Positions 17,537-25,350 of a stretch of DNA of 43,000 nucleotides are shown in pieces. The stretch comes from Bacteroidota bacterium (lineage in GTDB: Bacteria > Bacteroidota > Ignavibacteria > SZUA-365): positions 1-43,000 of the forward strand of contig JACZJN010000134.1 in NCBI GenBank assembly GCA_014860565.1, read 5' to 3'. Within the stretch, counting starts at the first letter, position 1. Each line of letters begins with the position of its first letter. The position numbers and the translations under genes were made by a program. The notes beneath the pieces were generated by a model. The model ran no database searches. It saw only the letters and a list, made by a program, of their open reading frames with translations, and was not told the DNA's origin.

Positions 17537-18100
17537 CTAGCGGATCAGGTCGCTGATGTAAGGAGCGAGGATGCTCTTGACCTGATCTTTCGCGCGCATG
17601 ACGCGCACTTTCAATGAGGAGACCGAATCGCCCGTGATTTCGGAAATCTCCTTGTAGGAGAGTCCCTGATAGAATCGGAGAACAAACGCCTCGCGATACG
17701 GCAGGTCGAGCAATTCCAGCGCCGAGCTGATCATGTTCAGCAGTTCGCTGCGTTCATACAGGGGGGCGTGGCTCGCAATGACCTCGTCGTCGAATGGCGA
17801 CCAGAATACCTTATTGCGTCGCGTGTTGAGAAACACGTTCCTGGCGCTGGTGAGCAGATAGGCGAGGATATTGCTGACCGACTCGCCCGGCTTTTGCGTC
17901 TGCCGGTAAAACCGCGTGAACGTTTCCTGGAACACATCCCCCGCATCGTCGGGATTCCCGGTCATGCGCAGGCAGAAGACGTACACTCTTCTTTCGTACC
18001 GCGAAAAGAGCTCACGGAACGCCGCGTCTTTCTCCTTGCCGCTCTGTTTGAACGCCGTGAAGAGCTGTTCGTCGGTATGTTGGCTATAGTCTTCTGGCAT
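17537..18100 (-). CDS. ECF-family RNA polymerase sigma factor (module 1)
   Basis: A 187-residue sigma-70-type factor. Region 2 spans about 27-95, with the core-binding/-10 motif DDAGDVFQETFTRFYR. Region 4 spans about 125-180, with LPYREAFVLRFYQGLSYKEI and the helix-turn-helix ISEITGDSVSSLKVRVMRAK that reads the -35 element. Regions 1, 3 and any C-terminal extension are missing, as in ECF factors. The downstream gene encodes its probable anti-sigma partner, fused to a barrel-like domain. The ATG at 18098-18100 is used. A TGTAAC-N17-GTCT motif lies about 50-80 bases upstream, suggesting autoregulation. What activates it is not known; the partner suggests an outer-membrane signal. Confidence 0.93.
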   Translation of the reverse strand: MPEDYSQHTDEQLFTAFKQSGKEKDAAFRELFSRYERRVYVFCLRMTGNPDDAGDVFQETFTRFYRQTQKPGESVSNILAYLLTSARNVFLNTRRNKVFWSPFDDEVIASHAPLYERSELLNMISSALELLDLPYREAFVLRFYQGLSYKEISEITGDSVSSLKVRVMRAKDQVKSILAPYISDLIR

Positions 18101-18152
18101 GTGCCTGCCGCACTACCGTTACCTTCGGGCAGAAGAAGGTTTACGAGAACAT

Positions 18153-18179
18153 AGACACGTTTGTTGAGGGTCGGTTACA
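18153..18179 (-). promoter_or_regulatory. Candidate ECF-type promoter of the module 1 sigma gene
   Basis: On the minus strand, TGTAAC (18174-18179) and GTCT (18153-18156) separated by 17 bases, resembling GGAAC/GTC-type ECF promoters. A near-identical pair sits upstream of the other ECF sigma gene (22462). Assigned by eye. Confidence 0.4.
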
Positions 18180-18195
18180 TAAAATGTTCTGCGAT

Positions 18196-18822
18196 TCAGC
18201 CCCCCAGGCCAACCGCATGCAGGAATGTACCGAGGGACGAAGGATCGACGGCGATCGTGAGCAGAAGCCCCGAAAGCGCACCGTATATGTGGACGTCGTG
18301 GGCGACGTTATCCCACTTCCGCCGCGCCCCGTACATGCTTCCCGCGATGAACAGCACGGCAAACACCGGCCAGGGCATCGGGATGGGAAGAAACAGCAGC
18401 ATCACTTTCGCCTCCGGGAAATAGAGCATTCCTGCAAAAAAGAGTCCGGAAACAGCCCCCGAAGCGCCAAGTGCGCGATAATCGGGGTCATTGCGTTTGC
18501 GAATCGCCGGAATAATTCCGGAAATTATCAGTGAACCAAAGTAGATGACCAGAAAGGCCGGCGTCCCGGCTGCGGCTTCCACATACATCGAGACCGAATA
18601 CAGCGCAATGAGATTGAATAGCAGATGCATCATGTCGGCGTGAAGAAAACCCGAGACGATCAGCCGCTCGTACTGCTTTCCACGGAAGAGTTTCCATGGA
18701 TAAAGGAGAAAGCGCTCGGTGAACTCCCGGCTGCGGAATCCGATGAGACTTACGACCACGATGGCCACGATGATGGCGAGTGATGCCGGGGCGCGGGAGA
18801 ACATGAATTCAAGCTGGGTCAT
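18196..18822 (-). CDS. Rhomboid-family intramembrane serine protease
   Basis: A 208-residue inner-membrane protein with about six hydrophobic segments. The catalytic dyad is visible: Ser121 in GASGAVSG and a His in the last helix, H178 in DNVAHDVHIYGALSG (H175 is the other candidate). The HADMMHLLFN motif (61-70) is the conserved helix-2 segment with stabilising His and Asn. Rhomboids cut helices of other membrane proteins within the bilayer. I start at ATG 18822 (MTQLEFMFSR) because the first helix follows directly; the frame remains open to 18879 but those residues look unlikely. No clear ribosome site is seen, so 18804 is also possible. Its substrates are unknown. It is divergent from the DinB gene at 18953 and lies just upstream of the ECF sigma gene on the same strand, but with a separate promoter. 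Confidence 0.88.
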   Translation of the reverse strand: MTQLEFMFSRAPASLAIIVAIVVVSLIGFRSREFTERFLLYPWKLFRGKQYERLIVSGFLHADMMHLLFNLIALYSVSMYVEAAAGTPAFLVIYFGSLIISGIIPAIRKRNDPDYRALGASGAVSGLFFAGMLYFPEAKVMLLFLPIPMPWPVFAVLFIAGSMYGARRKWDNVAHDVHIYGALSGLLLTIAVDPSSLGTFLHAVGLGG

Positions 18823-18952
18823 GGGCGAAGCCGTGTGCAGGGTTCGTTGTATATTGCATGATACGACAGCGATGAACACGCACGCAAGTCTCCGTCACCG
18901 ACCCGTGCCTTATCACCGTATTTTTCGTCATTTCAAGGAAAAAAGGACCGCC

Positions 18953-19414
18953 ATGCAGCTGCGAGATCTCTTCCTTCGCACCTATGATTTCAACACCCGA
19001 GCAAACGAGCGCATCATCGACGCGTTGCGAACGGCAGGACATCCCGTCGATGAAGCGGTGGGACTGCTCGGACACATGCTGCAGGCAGAAAAACTCTGGT
19101 TTCTCCGTCTTGAAGGATTCGATTCGGGGGCGGTGCCGGTCTGGCCCGCCATGACATTGAACGAATGCGAGAACCTCGCGCGGATCACGGCCGACGCCGC
19201 CCGGGCCTACATCCGGCACCTTGATGACGAGGATTTCGAGCATCGAATCCATTACCGCACGTCGAAAGGCGATGTCTTCGAAAACACGGTCGCTGACATC
19301 CTCACCCACCTCTCGCATCACGGCGCCTACCACAGGGCGCAAATCAATCGCATACTACGTGAGCACGGTGATGCGCCCGCCGTGGTCGACTTCATTGCGT
19401 TTGCGCGATCGTGA
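18953..19414 (+). CDS. DinB-family protein (metal-binding four-helix bundle)
   Basis: A 153-residue cytoplasmic protein of the DinB/YfiT superfamily, whose members bind a divalent metal through three histidines; some are thiol-S-transferases for bacillithiol or mycothiol, others are of unknown role. The expected ligands are present: H41 in LLGHMLQAEKLW, and H123 and H127 in LTHLSHHGAYHRAQI. Length fits the family. The start is set at 18953 by the AAGGA site 7-8 bases upstream and the helix MQLRDLFLRTYDFNTRANER; the frame extends to 18719 but that part overlaps the rhomboid gene on the other strand and is not protein-like. The final segment HGDAPAVVDFIAFARS is typical. It is not closely similar to the deleted DinB gene at 14462. 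The enzyme activity cannot be named. Confidence 0.88.
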   Translation: MQLRDLFLRTYDFNTRANERIIDALRTAGHPVDEAVGLLGHMLQAEKLWFLRLEGFDSGAVPVWPAMTLNECENLARITADAARAYIRHLDDEDFEHRIHYRTSKGDVFENTVADILTHLSHHGAYHRAQINRILREHGDAPAVVDFIAFARS

Positions 19415-19474
19415 CTGTTCCGTCCGAGCCCTGCGACGGCGCTGCTTCCGGAAGCTCGTGAGCAAAGAGTCGCC

Positions 19475-20560
19475 TCAGCGCGGGATCAGCAGTTCCTGGA
19501 GCATCCGGCCGATTTCATTATTCCGATGAATTCCTCCGAATCTTGCGGAGGACGGCCCATACGCAAGCACGGGCACCATGTTCGCCGTATGTTCTCCCCA
19601 TATCCACCGCGCCTCCGCATCTGTGCCGTCAGGGGCATTCCCGACGAGCGCGAGGCCGCCGGTTTCATGGTCCGCCGTGACGACGATCAACGTGCGTCCA
19701 TCCTGCTTGGCGAAAGAGAGCGCTTCGGCGATGGCGCCGTCGAAATCGCGCAGTTCTTCCTTGAGCGTCGTGAAATCGTTGTCATGCGCCGCCCAGTCGA
19801 TCTGAGAACCTTCCACCATTAACACAAACCCCTTTTCCTGCCGCGAAAGCAGGTCGACCGCGACCTCGACAAGCTCACGTTGCGAGTAGGAACGCTGCCC
19901 TGCGGCAGGGAGCCCGTCGTCTGCAAGCAGCCACAGCAGGCGTCCGTGATCGGGGAGATCCGACGCATGCGCGTCGGCATACGCATACCCGACATTCTTC
20001 ATCTCATCCACGAGATTCCGTCCGTCCTCCCTGCCTCCGCCGTGCTCCTTGGGGAGAAAGAACTTTCTTCCGCCGCCGATGACAACATCCGCTCCGGAAG
20101 TGGCAATCTGTTCGGCGATCTCGAATTCCATCTTGCGATTGGCAACGTGACTCAGGAAACTGGCGGGTGTGGCATGCGTCACCGAACTCGTGGAGATCAC
20201 ACCCACGGCTTTGCCCTGTGCGCGTGCAACCTCCAGAAGCGTGCGCAGGGGCGTGCCGTCCGGCCGCTGGGCGAGTCTGTAGTTGTTCGTCCTTTCCCCG
20301 GTGCTCAAGGCTGTGCCCCCGGCCGCGGATTCCGTGACGAAGTCGTTGAGTGACTGTGTCAAGGAGAAACCGCCCACGGGGAATTCGTCGAGCGCCATTT
20401 CGCCGAGCACCGTTTTCATGGCAGTGATCTGTCCGGCTCCCATCCCGTCGCCGATGAGAAAAATGATGTTTCGTGGAAGTTCCGATTGCCCCACAACGGG
20501 CACCGCTGCTGTCAGGAGAGAAGCAATACAGAGAAGCAGAAGGGAGAGGACGCGTTTCAT
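19475..20560 (-). CDS. Alkaline phosphatase (PhoA superfamily)
   Basis: A 361-residue exported phosphomonoesterase that would release phosphate from organic esters in the periplasm. Residues 1-24 are a signal peptide (ends PVVG). Metal-site motifs are in order: IFLIGDGMG with Asp38, the nucleophile Ser78 in VTESAAGGTALSTG, MVEGSQIDWAAHDND (metal-binding Glu, Asp and His), TADHETGG (Asp-His) and GEHTANMVPVLAYGP with His. The residue before the Ser is Glu77, where many family members have Asp. The short length compared with the 450-residue E. coli enzyme reflects missing insertions and is common in this branch. It begins 71 bases after the redoxin gene on the same strand and may share its transcript. 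No Pho-box-like sequence was recognised. A related role with a different ester substrate is possible. Confidence 0.93.
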   Translation of the reverse strand: MKRVLSLLLLCIASLLTAAVPVVGQSELPRNIIFLIGDGMGAGQITAMKTVLGEMALDEFPVGGFSLTQSLNDFVTESAAGGTALSTGERTNNYRLAQRPDGTPLRTLLEVARAQGKAVGVISTSSVTHATPASFLSHVANRKMEFEIAEQIATSGADVVIGGGRKFFLPKEHGGGREDGRNLVDEMKNVGYAYADAHASDLPDHGRLLWLLADDGLPAAGQRSYSQRELVEVAVDLLSRQEKGFVLMVEGSQIDWAAHDNDFTTLKEELRDFDGAIAEALSFAKQDGRTLIVVTADHETGGLALVGNAPDGTDAEARWIWGEHTANMVPVLAYGPSSARFGGIHRNNEIGRMLQELLIPR

Positions 20561-20630
20561 GAGGTGTTTTGCGGAAAATGTATGCGAGGGAATTTGTTCA
20601 GAAATGCGGCATCACATGCAGGAGATCGGA

Positions 20631-21323
20631 TTATTTCGACGCATCGGTTCCCAACGGTCGCGTGCGGACGATGGCGCAGCCGAGGGAGATTTTCTCCTTG
20701 TCCCGCAGTGTTTTGCCTGCGAGCAGCGTGTCGAGCGCCAGCCGCAGCGACTCCTCCTCGACGAAAAGCCCGCTCTTGTCGTCGTCGATGCGTCCATGGT
20801 ATTGCAGTGCCCAGGCCGTATCGAAGACAAACACCTCCGGGGTTACCGAGGCGTACATCTGATCCGCAGCGGCTGACATCTCATCACGAAATACGGGCAG
20901 TGGATAGTCCTTGCGCTGAATGTACTGCGCCAGGCCATCGAGATTTTCATCCGCGCTGGCGTTGATGGCTATGAAGGAAACGCCTCGCGGCTCATAACGC
21001 TTGCGCAGGTCGCGGAGTCTGCCGATATAGCCATCCGAACAGGGGCATTTGTACGAGCAGAAAATGCCGACCGTGAAATGCTCGCCGGCCAGTTCCGAGA
21101 GCATTACGGGGCTGCGCTGCATGCTGACGAGAGCGACATCTTCCATCCGTTTTGAGAAGAGGGGGGATACCAGCGATGCGGCGTCGTCTGCGCATACGAG
21201 CGGAGATTCCGCTGCCTGCGGCTCCCTGCTGCCGATAAACCAGGCCACCACCGCGAGCACCGCCAGTGCCGCGACGAACAGCACGATGCGAGGACGCGCG
21301 CTTCTCAGCAATGACGACTTCAT
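20631..21323 (-). CDS. Membrane-anchored thioredoxin-fold redoxin (AhpC/TSA-like)
   Basis: A 230-residue protein with one N-terminal hydrophobic helix (11-31) that anchors or exports it, and a thioredoxin-fold domain at about 60-210. The active-site region is CSYKCPCSDGYI with Cys89, Cys93 and Cys95, which differs from the CxxC of TlpA proteins and is closer to redoxin-domain proteins of the AhpC/TSA group. VSFIAINASADEN and TPEVFVFD (the cis-Pro strand) are the expected fold elements. The C-terminal SLGCAIVRTRPLG adds a cysteine. It may reduce disulfides or peroxides in the periplasm (inference). Its ATG overlaps the stop of the HMA gene by 4 bases (ATGA), so the two are translationally coupled. 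Confidence 0.85.
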   Translation of the reverse strand: MKSSLLRSARPRIVLFVAALAVLAVVAWFIGSREPQAAESPLVCADDAASLVSPLFSKRMEDVALVSMQRSPVMLSELAGEHFTVGIFCSYKCPCSDGYIGRLRDLRKRYEPRGVSFIAINASADENLDGLAQYIQRKDYPLPVFRDEMSAAADQMYASVTPEVFVFDTAWALQYHGRIDDDKSGLFVEEESLRLALDTLLAGKTLRDKEKISLGCAIVRTRPLGTDASK

Positions 21324-21637
21324 TCCAATTCGTCCGAGGGTGCGGCGAACCCGAGCTTGACGATCAGATTATGGAGTTCTGCAGCAGGCGTCAGCGCCGT
21401 GTCGACCAGGACGAAGACATCCTTGCTCGCAAGGTCAGCGCGCACGGAATCCACTCCGGCCATCTTCGCAATCGTTTCTTCAACGGTCGCGGTGCAGCCG
21501 TCGCAGTGCATCCCCGGCGCAGTCAAATGCACCTCGACGACGGTATCGGCGCTCGCCTCGCTGCCGCAGGCCGGAAATGCCAGCGCAGACAGCAGCATCC
21601 CGCCTACGACGAAGCTCTGAAATGTTGATTTTCTCAT
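21320..21637 (-). CDS. Exported heavy-metal-associated (HMA) domain protein, probable lipoprotein
   Basis: A 105-residue protein with one HMA domain (about 33-100) whose metal-binding motif GMHCDGC carries Cys45 and Cys48. Such domains bind Cu(I), Zn or Hg in CopZ and MerP. The start is the ATG at 21635-21637 with AAAGGA upstream. The N-terminus (MRKSTFQSFVVGGMLLSALA, then FPACG) is a signal sequence; Cys24 may be lipidated although the lipobox FPAC is poor, and signal peptidase I cleavage is an alternative. This makes it a periplasmic, MerP-like protein rather than a cytoplasmic chaperone. It lies between DUF192 (2 bases between the genes) and the redoxin (4-base overlap), in an evident operon. 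Confidence 0.87.
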   Translation of the reverse strand: MRKSTFQSFVVGGMLLSALAFPACGSEASADTVVEVHLTAPGMHCDGCTATVEETIAKMAGVDSVRADLASKDVFVLVDTALTPAAELHNLIVKLGFAAPSDELE

Positions 21638-21639
21638 CT

Positions 21640-22239
21640 TTATTTCCTTTGCCACCGAACTTTATCTCCTTCCATGATACCGTGACGGTCGGAAAAGCCG
21701 GCGTTGACCTCGATCACATAGGTCGCGGGGGCGGTTGACGGCACGGATTCTTCGGAGTACGGGACAGTATTGCGTTGAATGGTAACGATTGTGTTGCTTT
21801 TATTGACATAAATGATATCGAGCGGTAGCGGAGTGTTGGCCATCCAGAACGAACGGTAGTCCTCGTCGGGGAATACGAAGAGCATCCCCTGATCTTCCGC
21901 CATGTGCTGCCGCCCCATCAATCCCTGGGTACGGGAGGCTTCTTCATCGGCAATTTCGATGTTGATGATGGTGCGTACCGCACCATCCGGAGTGACAAAA
22001 GTAAGCGCGGCATCCTCACGCATCTGTACCGCCCCCTGTTGCTCGTCCCCACTCGCCTCACCGCTGCGCTGTTTCCGGGATTGCTCGGAGAGCACGCGGC
22101 TCACTTCCGGATCGCGCTGATCAAGCATGGAGCGTGAGATGAAAAAGAATGCGACAGCGAGGAGAATGACGCTGCCGCCGATGATAACGAGCGGCGAAAG
22201 CTTTTTCTTTGCGCCTGCTCCACTGGTATTTCTGATCAT
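21640..22239 (-). CDS. DUF192 protein with N-terminal membrane anchor
   Basis: A 199-residue protein. An N-terminal basic stretch (KKK, 11-13) and hydrophobic helix (15-35) anchor it in the inner membrane; a charged linker follows. Residues about 80-197 are a DUF192 (COG1430) domain, recognisable by RTQGLMGR, GMLFVFPDE, FWMANTPLPLDIIYV and an IEVNAGFSDRHGIMEGD end. The family's function is not established. It is the first gene of the DUF192, HMA, redoxin cluster, which might act in metal or thiol handling outside the cytoplasm (inference from neighbours only). The ATG at 22239 has a weak GGA upstream. Confidence 0.88.
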   Translation of the reverse strand: MIRNTSGAGAKKKLSPLVIIGGSVILLAVAFFFISRSMLDQRDPEVSRVLSEQSRKQRSGEASGDEQQGAVQMREDAALTFVTPDGAVRTIINIEIADEEASRTQGLMGRQHMAEDQGMLFVFPDEDYRSFWMANTPLPLDIIYVNKSNTIVTIQRNTVPYSEESVPSTAPATYVIEVNAGFSDRHGIMEGDKVRWQRK

Positions 22240-22568
22240 TTCAGTCCGTTGGTTGAAGTCACTTCATCAGGAAAAATACGGAAAAGCAATGGTCCCCGCC
22301 TCATTGCTGTGAAATGATAACAAAATTTCCATCGCAAGCGCTCCCCGATCCGCCGAAAAATTGCAGGGAGTCGTTACGGGGAATACAGGCCGAGTATACA
22401 CAAGCCATTGATTTTTCGTATCTTGAGGGCATTCGAAGGCCTCCCTGACAACAGTCATTTCTGTAACTTTCCGTTGCCCGGCATTGTCTTGATTGAGCGG
22501 CATTAATGAACAAAACCCGAAGCCGCGAAGAAAATCCCGAACGATGGAGCTGGTGAGTCGAAGCATCC
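22240..22568. other. Divergent intergenic region (329 bases) between DUF192 and ECF sigma genes
   Basis: No convincing open frame. It must hold the promoters of both flanking operons. The plus-strand side has a candidate ECF promoter at 22462-22490. I see no strong sigma-70 pair for the DUF192 side, no long inverted repeat, and no RNA motif I recognise. Confidence 0.6.
22462..22490 (+). promoter_or_regulatory. Candidate ECF-type promoter of the module 2 sigma gene
   Basis: TGTAACTT (22462-22469) and GTCTT (22486-22490); 18 bases separate TGTAAC and GTCTT. It lies 79 bases before the sigma ATG. It matches the pair upstream of the other ECF gene (18153-18179). Assigned by eye. Confidence 0.4.
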
Positions 22569-23087
22569 ATGACCGAGCGCGAACGTCGCAAGCGTTTCGA
22601 TGAGATTTACGCGTCCTATGACCGTCGCGTGCTTGCGTATTGCATTTATGTCACCAGCGATCGTGATCTTGCGAATGATGTTTTTCAGGAGGTTTTCGTG
22701 AAGGCGTATCAGGCGCTGCACACGCTGCGTGACAACGACAAGGAGGCCAACTGGCTATTCCGGATCGCGCGCAACGAATGCCTGAACGCTCTCAAGTCGC
22801 GGCAGCGCAGCGACAAGCGGAATATCTCTCTCGACTACGCCCCGGAACCTGCGGCGCAAAGCGAAAGTCTCGAGACACGCGATGCGCATGAGCAGCTGCG
22901 CAAGGCGATTGACCAGCTGCCTCAGGATTATCGTGAGGCGCTGGTTCTTGCGGAGTTCGAAGGCTTCTCCCTGAAGGAAATCGCGGAAATCACGGGGGCT
23001 TCCCTGTCCAACGTCAAAGTGCGCATCCATCGCGCGAAACAAAAACTGCATACCATTCTCGAACCTATATTGAACGACTATGAATGA
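22569..23087 (+). CDS. ECF-family RNA polymerase sigma factor (module 2)
   Basis: A 172-residue sigma factor. Region 2 (about 8-75) has the DRDLANDVFQEVFVKAYQAL core and -10 recognition segment and the ANWLFRIARNECLNALKSR motif. Region 4 (about 105-165) has LPQDYREALVLAEFEGFSLK and the helix-turn-helix IAEITGASLSNVKVRIHRAK. It is the same type as the factor at 17537, to which it aligns along both regions, though clearly diverged. Its last 8 bases overlap the start of the anti-sigma gene, indicating coupled translation. The following two genes probably belong to the same operon. The stimulus is unknown. Confidence 0.93.
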   Translation: MTERERRKRFDEIYASYDRRVLAYCIYVTSDRDLANDVFQEVFVKAYQALHTLRDNDKEANWLFRIARNECLNALKSRQRSDKRNISLDYAPEPAAQSESLETRDAHEQLRKAIDQLPQDYREALVLAEFEGFSLKEIAEITGASLSNVKVRIHRAKQKLHTILEPILNDYE

Positions 23088-23874
23088 GCGCATCCAGGAG
23101 TTGATCTCCGCTTACCTGCATCGCGGCAGCACGCCGGAACAGGAGCGCGAGTTGTTTGAAGCCTGCAGCCGAAATCCGGAAACCGCCGAACTGCTGCGGC
23201 AGCATCTCGTCCTTTCCCTGAAGCTTCGCGGCCTGCGAGAAGAAGTGCAGGTTCCCGCCGATCTGCAGAACAACGTGCTGCGGCGCATCAACACCCTCGA
23301 GGCAGAGGGCCTTCGCAGCGAGGAAATGCACGCTGCCAGCGAAGCCGCGACCGAACCGCGCAGGCGTTTCGGTTTTGCGCACCTCCTCGGAACAGGGTTG
23401 GCCACCGCGGCCTGTGCGATAACGATCATGCTGTGGAGCGCAGGTCCCGATACCGGACCCGATGCTTCTCTTCAGCAAGTTGCACAAGTGCAGGACACGG
23501 TGTATATCGTAGAGAAGGACACCGTGATGCAGCTTCGCGAAGTCGAGCGCCCGGTGTATATCGTGCGCAATGCGCCCGTGGCGCCTGCACCGGAATCGCC
23601 GGCGAGCAACGACGCTGCCGACCTGGCCAGGGCGGCAGATGACAGGGTTGCGGCAACAGAGCCCGGCACCGCACTTGCGACTCGCACACAGCCTGACGCG
23701 GCAGTGCCGCCCTCACCTGCCGCCGTGGAAACTGAGATGCCGCTGATCGCCGAGATGCAGCCTCGGGAAGCCACGACTCGTGAAGCGAAAACCGAGAATT
23801 ACATTGATCAATACAACAGCATGCTTGTCTCCGTCGAAACCGTCCAGCTTTCCGCGAAGGACCGCATTCACTAA
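23080..23874 (+). CDS. Probable anti-sigma factor, single-pass membrane protein (module 2)
   Basis: A 264-residue protein. Residues 1-75 are the presumed cytoplasmic sigma-binding domain (LISAYLHRGSTPEQERELF, RNPETAELLRQHL), with no HxxxCxxC zinc motif. A hydrophobic helix lies at about 99-119 (FAHLLGTGLATAACAITIML). The remaining 145 residues are periplasmic, with a duplicated VYIVEKDTV / VYIVRNAPV segment and an Ala/Pro-rich tail. Its start overlaps the sigma gene by 8 bases, the classic arrangement for a sigma/anti-sigma pair. The N-terminal pattern is shared with residues 1-75 of the fused protein at 16099, but here the barrel is a separate gene, which starts 3 bases later. The anti-sigma role is inferred from position and topology. 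Confidence 0.8.
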   Translation: MNERIQELISAYLHRGSTPEQERELFEACSRNPETAELLRQHLVLSLKLRGLREEVQVPADLQNNVLRRINTLEAEGLRSEEMHAASEAATEPRRRFGFAHLLGTGLATAACAITIMLWSAGPDTGPDASLQQVAQVQDTVYIVEKDTVMQLREVERPVYIVRNAPVAPAPESPASNDAADLARAADDRVAATEPGTALATRTQPDAAVPPSPAAVETEMPLIAEMQPREATTREAKTENYIDQYNSMLVSVETVQLSAKDRIH

Positions 23875-23877
23875 TTC

Positions 23878-25350
23878 ATGAGCGTGCGCAGTCCAATAGC
23901 GATCCTTGTCTTTCCCTTCTTTCTCACGCTGCTCCTCACAATGAGAACAGCGGCGCAGGATATTTCCGCCTATGAATTGGTTTCGAAAGAGGATGTCTTT
24001 CAGCGTGAACTGAACGCTGCGGTCGCACGCGCCGCAATGTCGGGCACCCTCCCGCATCTGGATTGCGCCGTGGAATACATTCGACGGCAGAATGGCGAGG
24101 ATGTCGTCTATCGGCGCGGCCCCATCGATCTGCATCAGGAAGAATTCACGTCCGTCGATACGCGCCGGGAGACGCGGGGGACGCAACCCGCCGCATCCGA
24201 TTCGAAGGACCAGGTGTTCCGCGGCGGCATTCTCGTCGACCTCCCCCGGGCAGGGGAAACGGATCAGGAACTTGCCCTCGCCCCGCGTGGGTATCGCTAT
24301 ATGCTGCGCGTCGCTCTCGTGCCGACACATTACGAGAACGCCACGCTCAACGCACAAGTCTTTCTCGAACGCGCCGTCGTCACGGAGCGGGACGGCAAAC
24401 TCATTCTCCATAGCAGCGAGGTGTTCTCACGCACCGTCGAACTGCAGGGAAACCTTCCGCTGAAATTCGATTTGCCGGAATGGGATGCATCCCTGCCCGA
24501 GGGAGGACGCGTCGTACCGTCTTCCCTGCAGGAAGCCGCCCTCATCACCCTGGAGGTGCCCCGGCATTTCGGCCTTCCGGAGAACCTGCCCGAGCCCTTC
24601 GCGGAGAGCACGCTGCTTACCTACGCCGTGCCGCAAACCAGCATGGTACGCCTTTCCATACAGGTGCAGGGGGGAGAAAAAGTGATTGAAGAAGGGATGC
24701 GTCAGCCCGGAACGTACGAGGTCGTCTGGAATGCCGCGGAACTTCCCGATGAAGATTACACCGCTGTGTTCTCGGCGTCGGACGCAGACGGGAATCAACT
24801 GTACCACGATGAGCGGACGCTCAGCAAATCGCACGACGCGCAGAACTGGACCGGCCAGAGCGGCACGGTGCTCCGCGGCGACGGCGGCGCCTTTGTCGCG
24901 GGCCTTGAAAGCGGAGTGGCGTACCAGTTCCCGAGAGACGATGCGCGCGCGCTTCGAAACATGTTCACGCACGTGGTATTCCGCCTCGGGTACCGCTTCT
25001 CCAGCCGGTGGGAAGTTGGTGTGATCCTTGGGCAGGAAGCCTTTCAGGAAGTGCCCGGTCGCGAGGTGGATATCGAACGCATCAGCGATTACGGCGGCGT
25101 GGTTGGATATACCTACGGCTACGGCGGCGCATACCTGCGCTGGATGTTCGGGACTTCCTTCCTTCAGCCATACGTGGAACTCGGTGCCGGACTCAGCAGT
25201 GTCGCGGCATTGACACAGATCGCTGCCGGCGTCAAAGCCGACTTGATGAAGAACGTCGAGGTGTATCTCAGTCCCGCGGCAATGATGCATTTCAGGAGCG
25301 AGGTGAGCACAAAATTCGGCATTCATTATGGCATGAGCGTGCGCTTCTGA
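23878..25350 (+). CDS. Exported protein with FlgD-like Ig domain and C-terminal outer-membrane barrel (module 2)
   Basis: A 490-residue exported protein. Residues 1-26 are a signal peptide (ends MRTAA, then QDIS). About 27-245 is an unassigned beta-rich region. About 250-310 resembles a FlgD-like Ig domain (VRLSIQVQGGEKVIEEG, PGTYEVVWNAAELPDEDY). From about 335 the chain has alternating strands (HVVFRLGYRFSSRWEVGVIL, YGGAYLRWMF, PYVELGAGLSS) and ends FGIHYGMSVRF with the terminal Phe of outer-membrane proteins. This last part resembles residues 285-467 of the fused anti-sigma protein at 16099. The start lies 3 bases after the anti-sigma stop. A role as the outer-membrane sensor or as a main target of the sigma factor is inferred from context. 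Confidence 0.78.
   Translation: MSVRSPIAILVFPFFLTLLLTMRTAAQDISAYELVSKEDVFQRELNAAVARAAMSGTLPHLDCAVEYIRRQNGEDVVYRRGPIDLHQEEFTSVDTRRETRGTQPAASDSKDQVFRGGILVDLPRAGETDQELALAPRGYRYMLRVALVPTHYENATLNAQVFLERAVVTERDGKLILHSSEVFSRTVELQGNLPLKFDLPEWDASLPEGGRVVPSSLQEAALITLEVPRHFGLPENLPEPFAESTLLTYAVPQTSMVRLSIQVQGGEKVIEEGMRQPGTYEVVWNAAELPDEDYTAVFSASDADGNQLYHDERTLSKSHDAQNWTGQSGTVLRGDGGAFVAGLESGVAYQFPRDDARALRNMFTHVVFRLGYRFSSRWEVGVILGQEAFQEVPGREVDIERISDYGGVVGYTYGYGGAYLRWMFGTSFLQPYVELGAGLSSVAALTQIAAGVKADLMKNVEVYLSPAAMMHFRSEVSTKFGIHYGMSVRF

Noticed and set aside
19415-19474. Possible terminator between DinB and alkaline phosphatase genes
   Set aside because: I found no stem with a T-run in the 60 bases.
25008-25349. 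N-terminal extension of the lipoprotein frame at 25350
   Set aside because: It lies in another frame of the barrel gene; the signal sequence begins at the ATG that overlaps the barrel stop.
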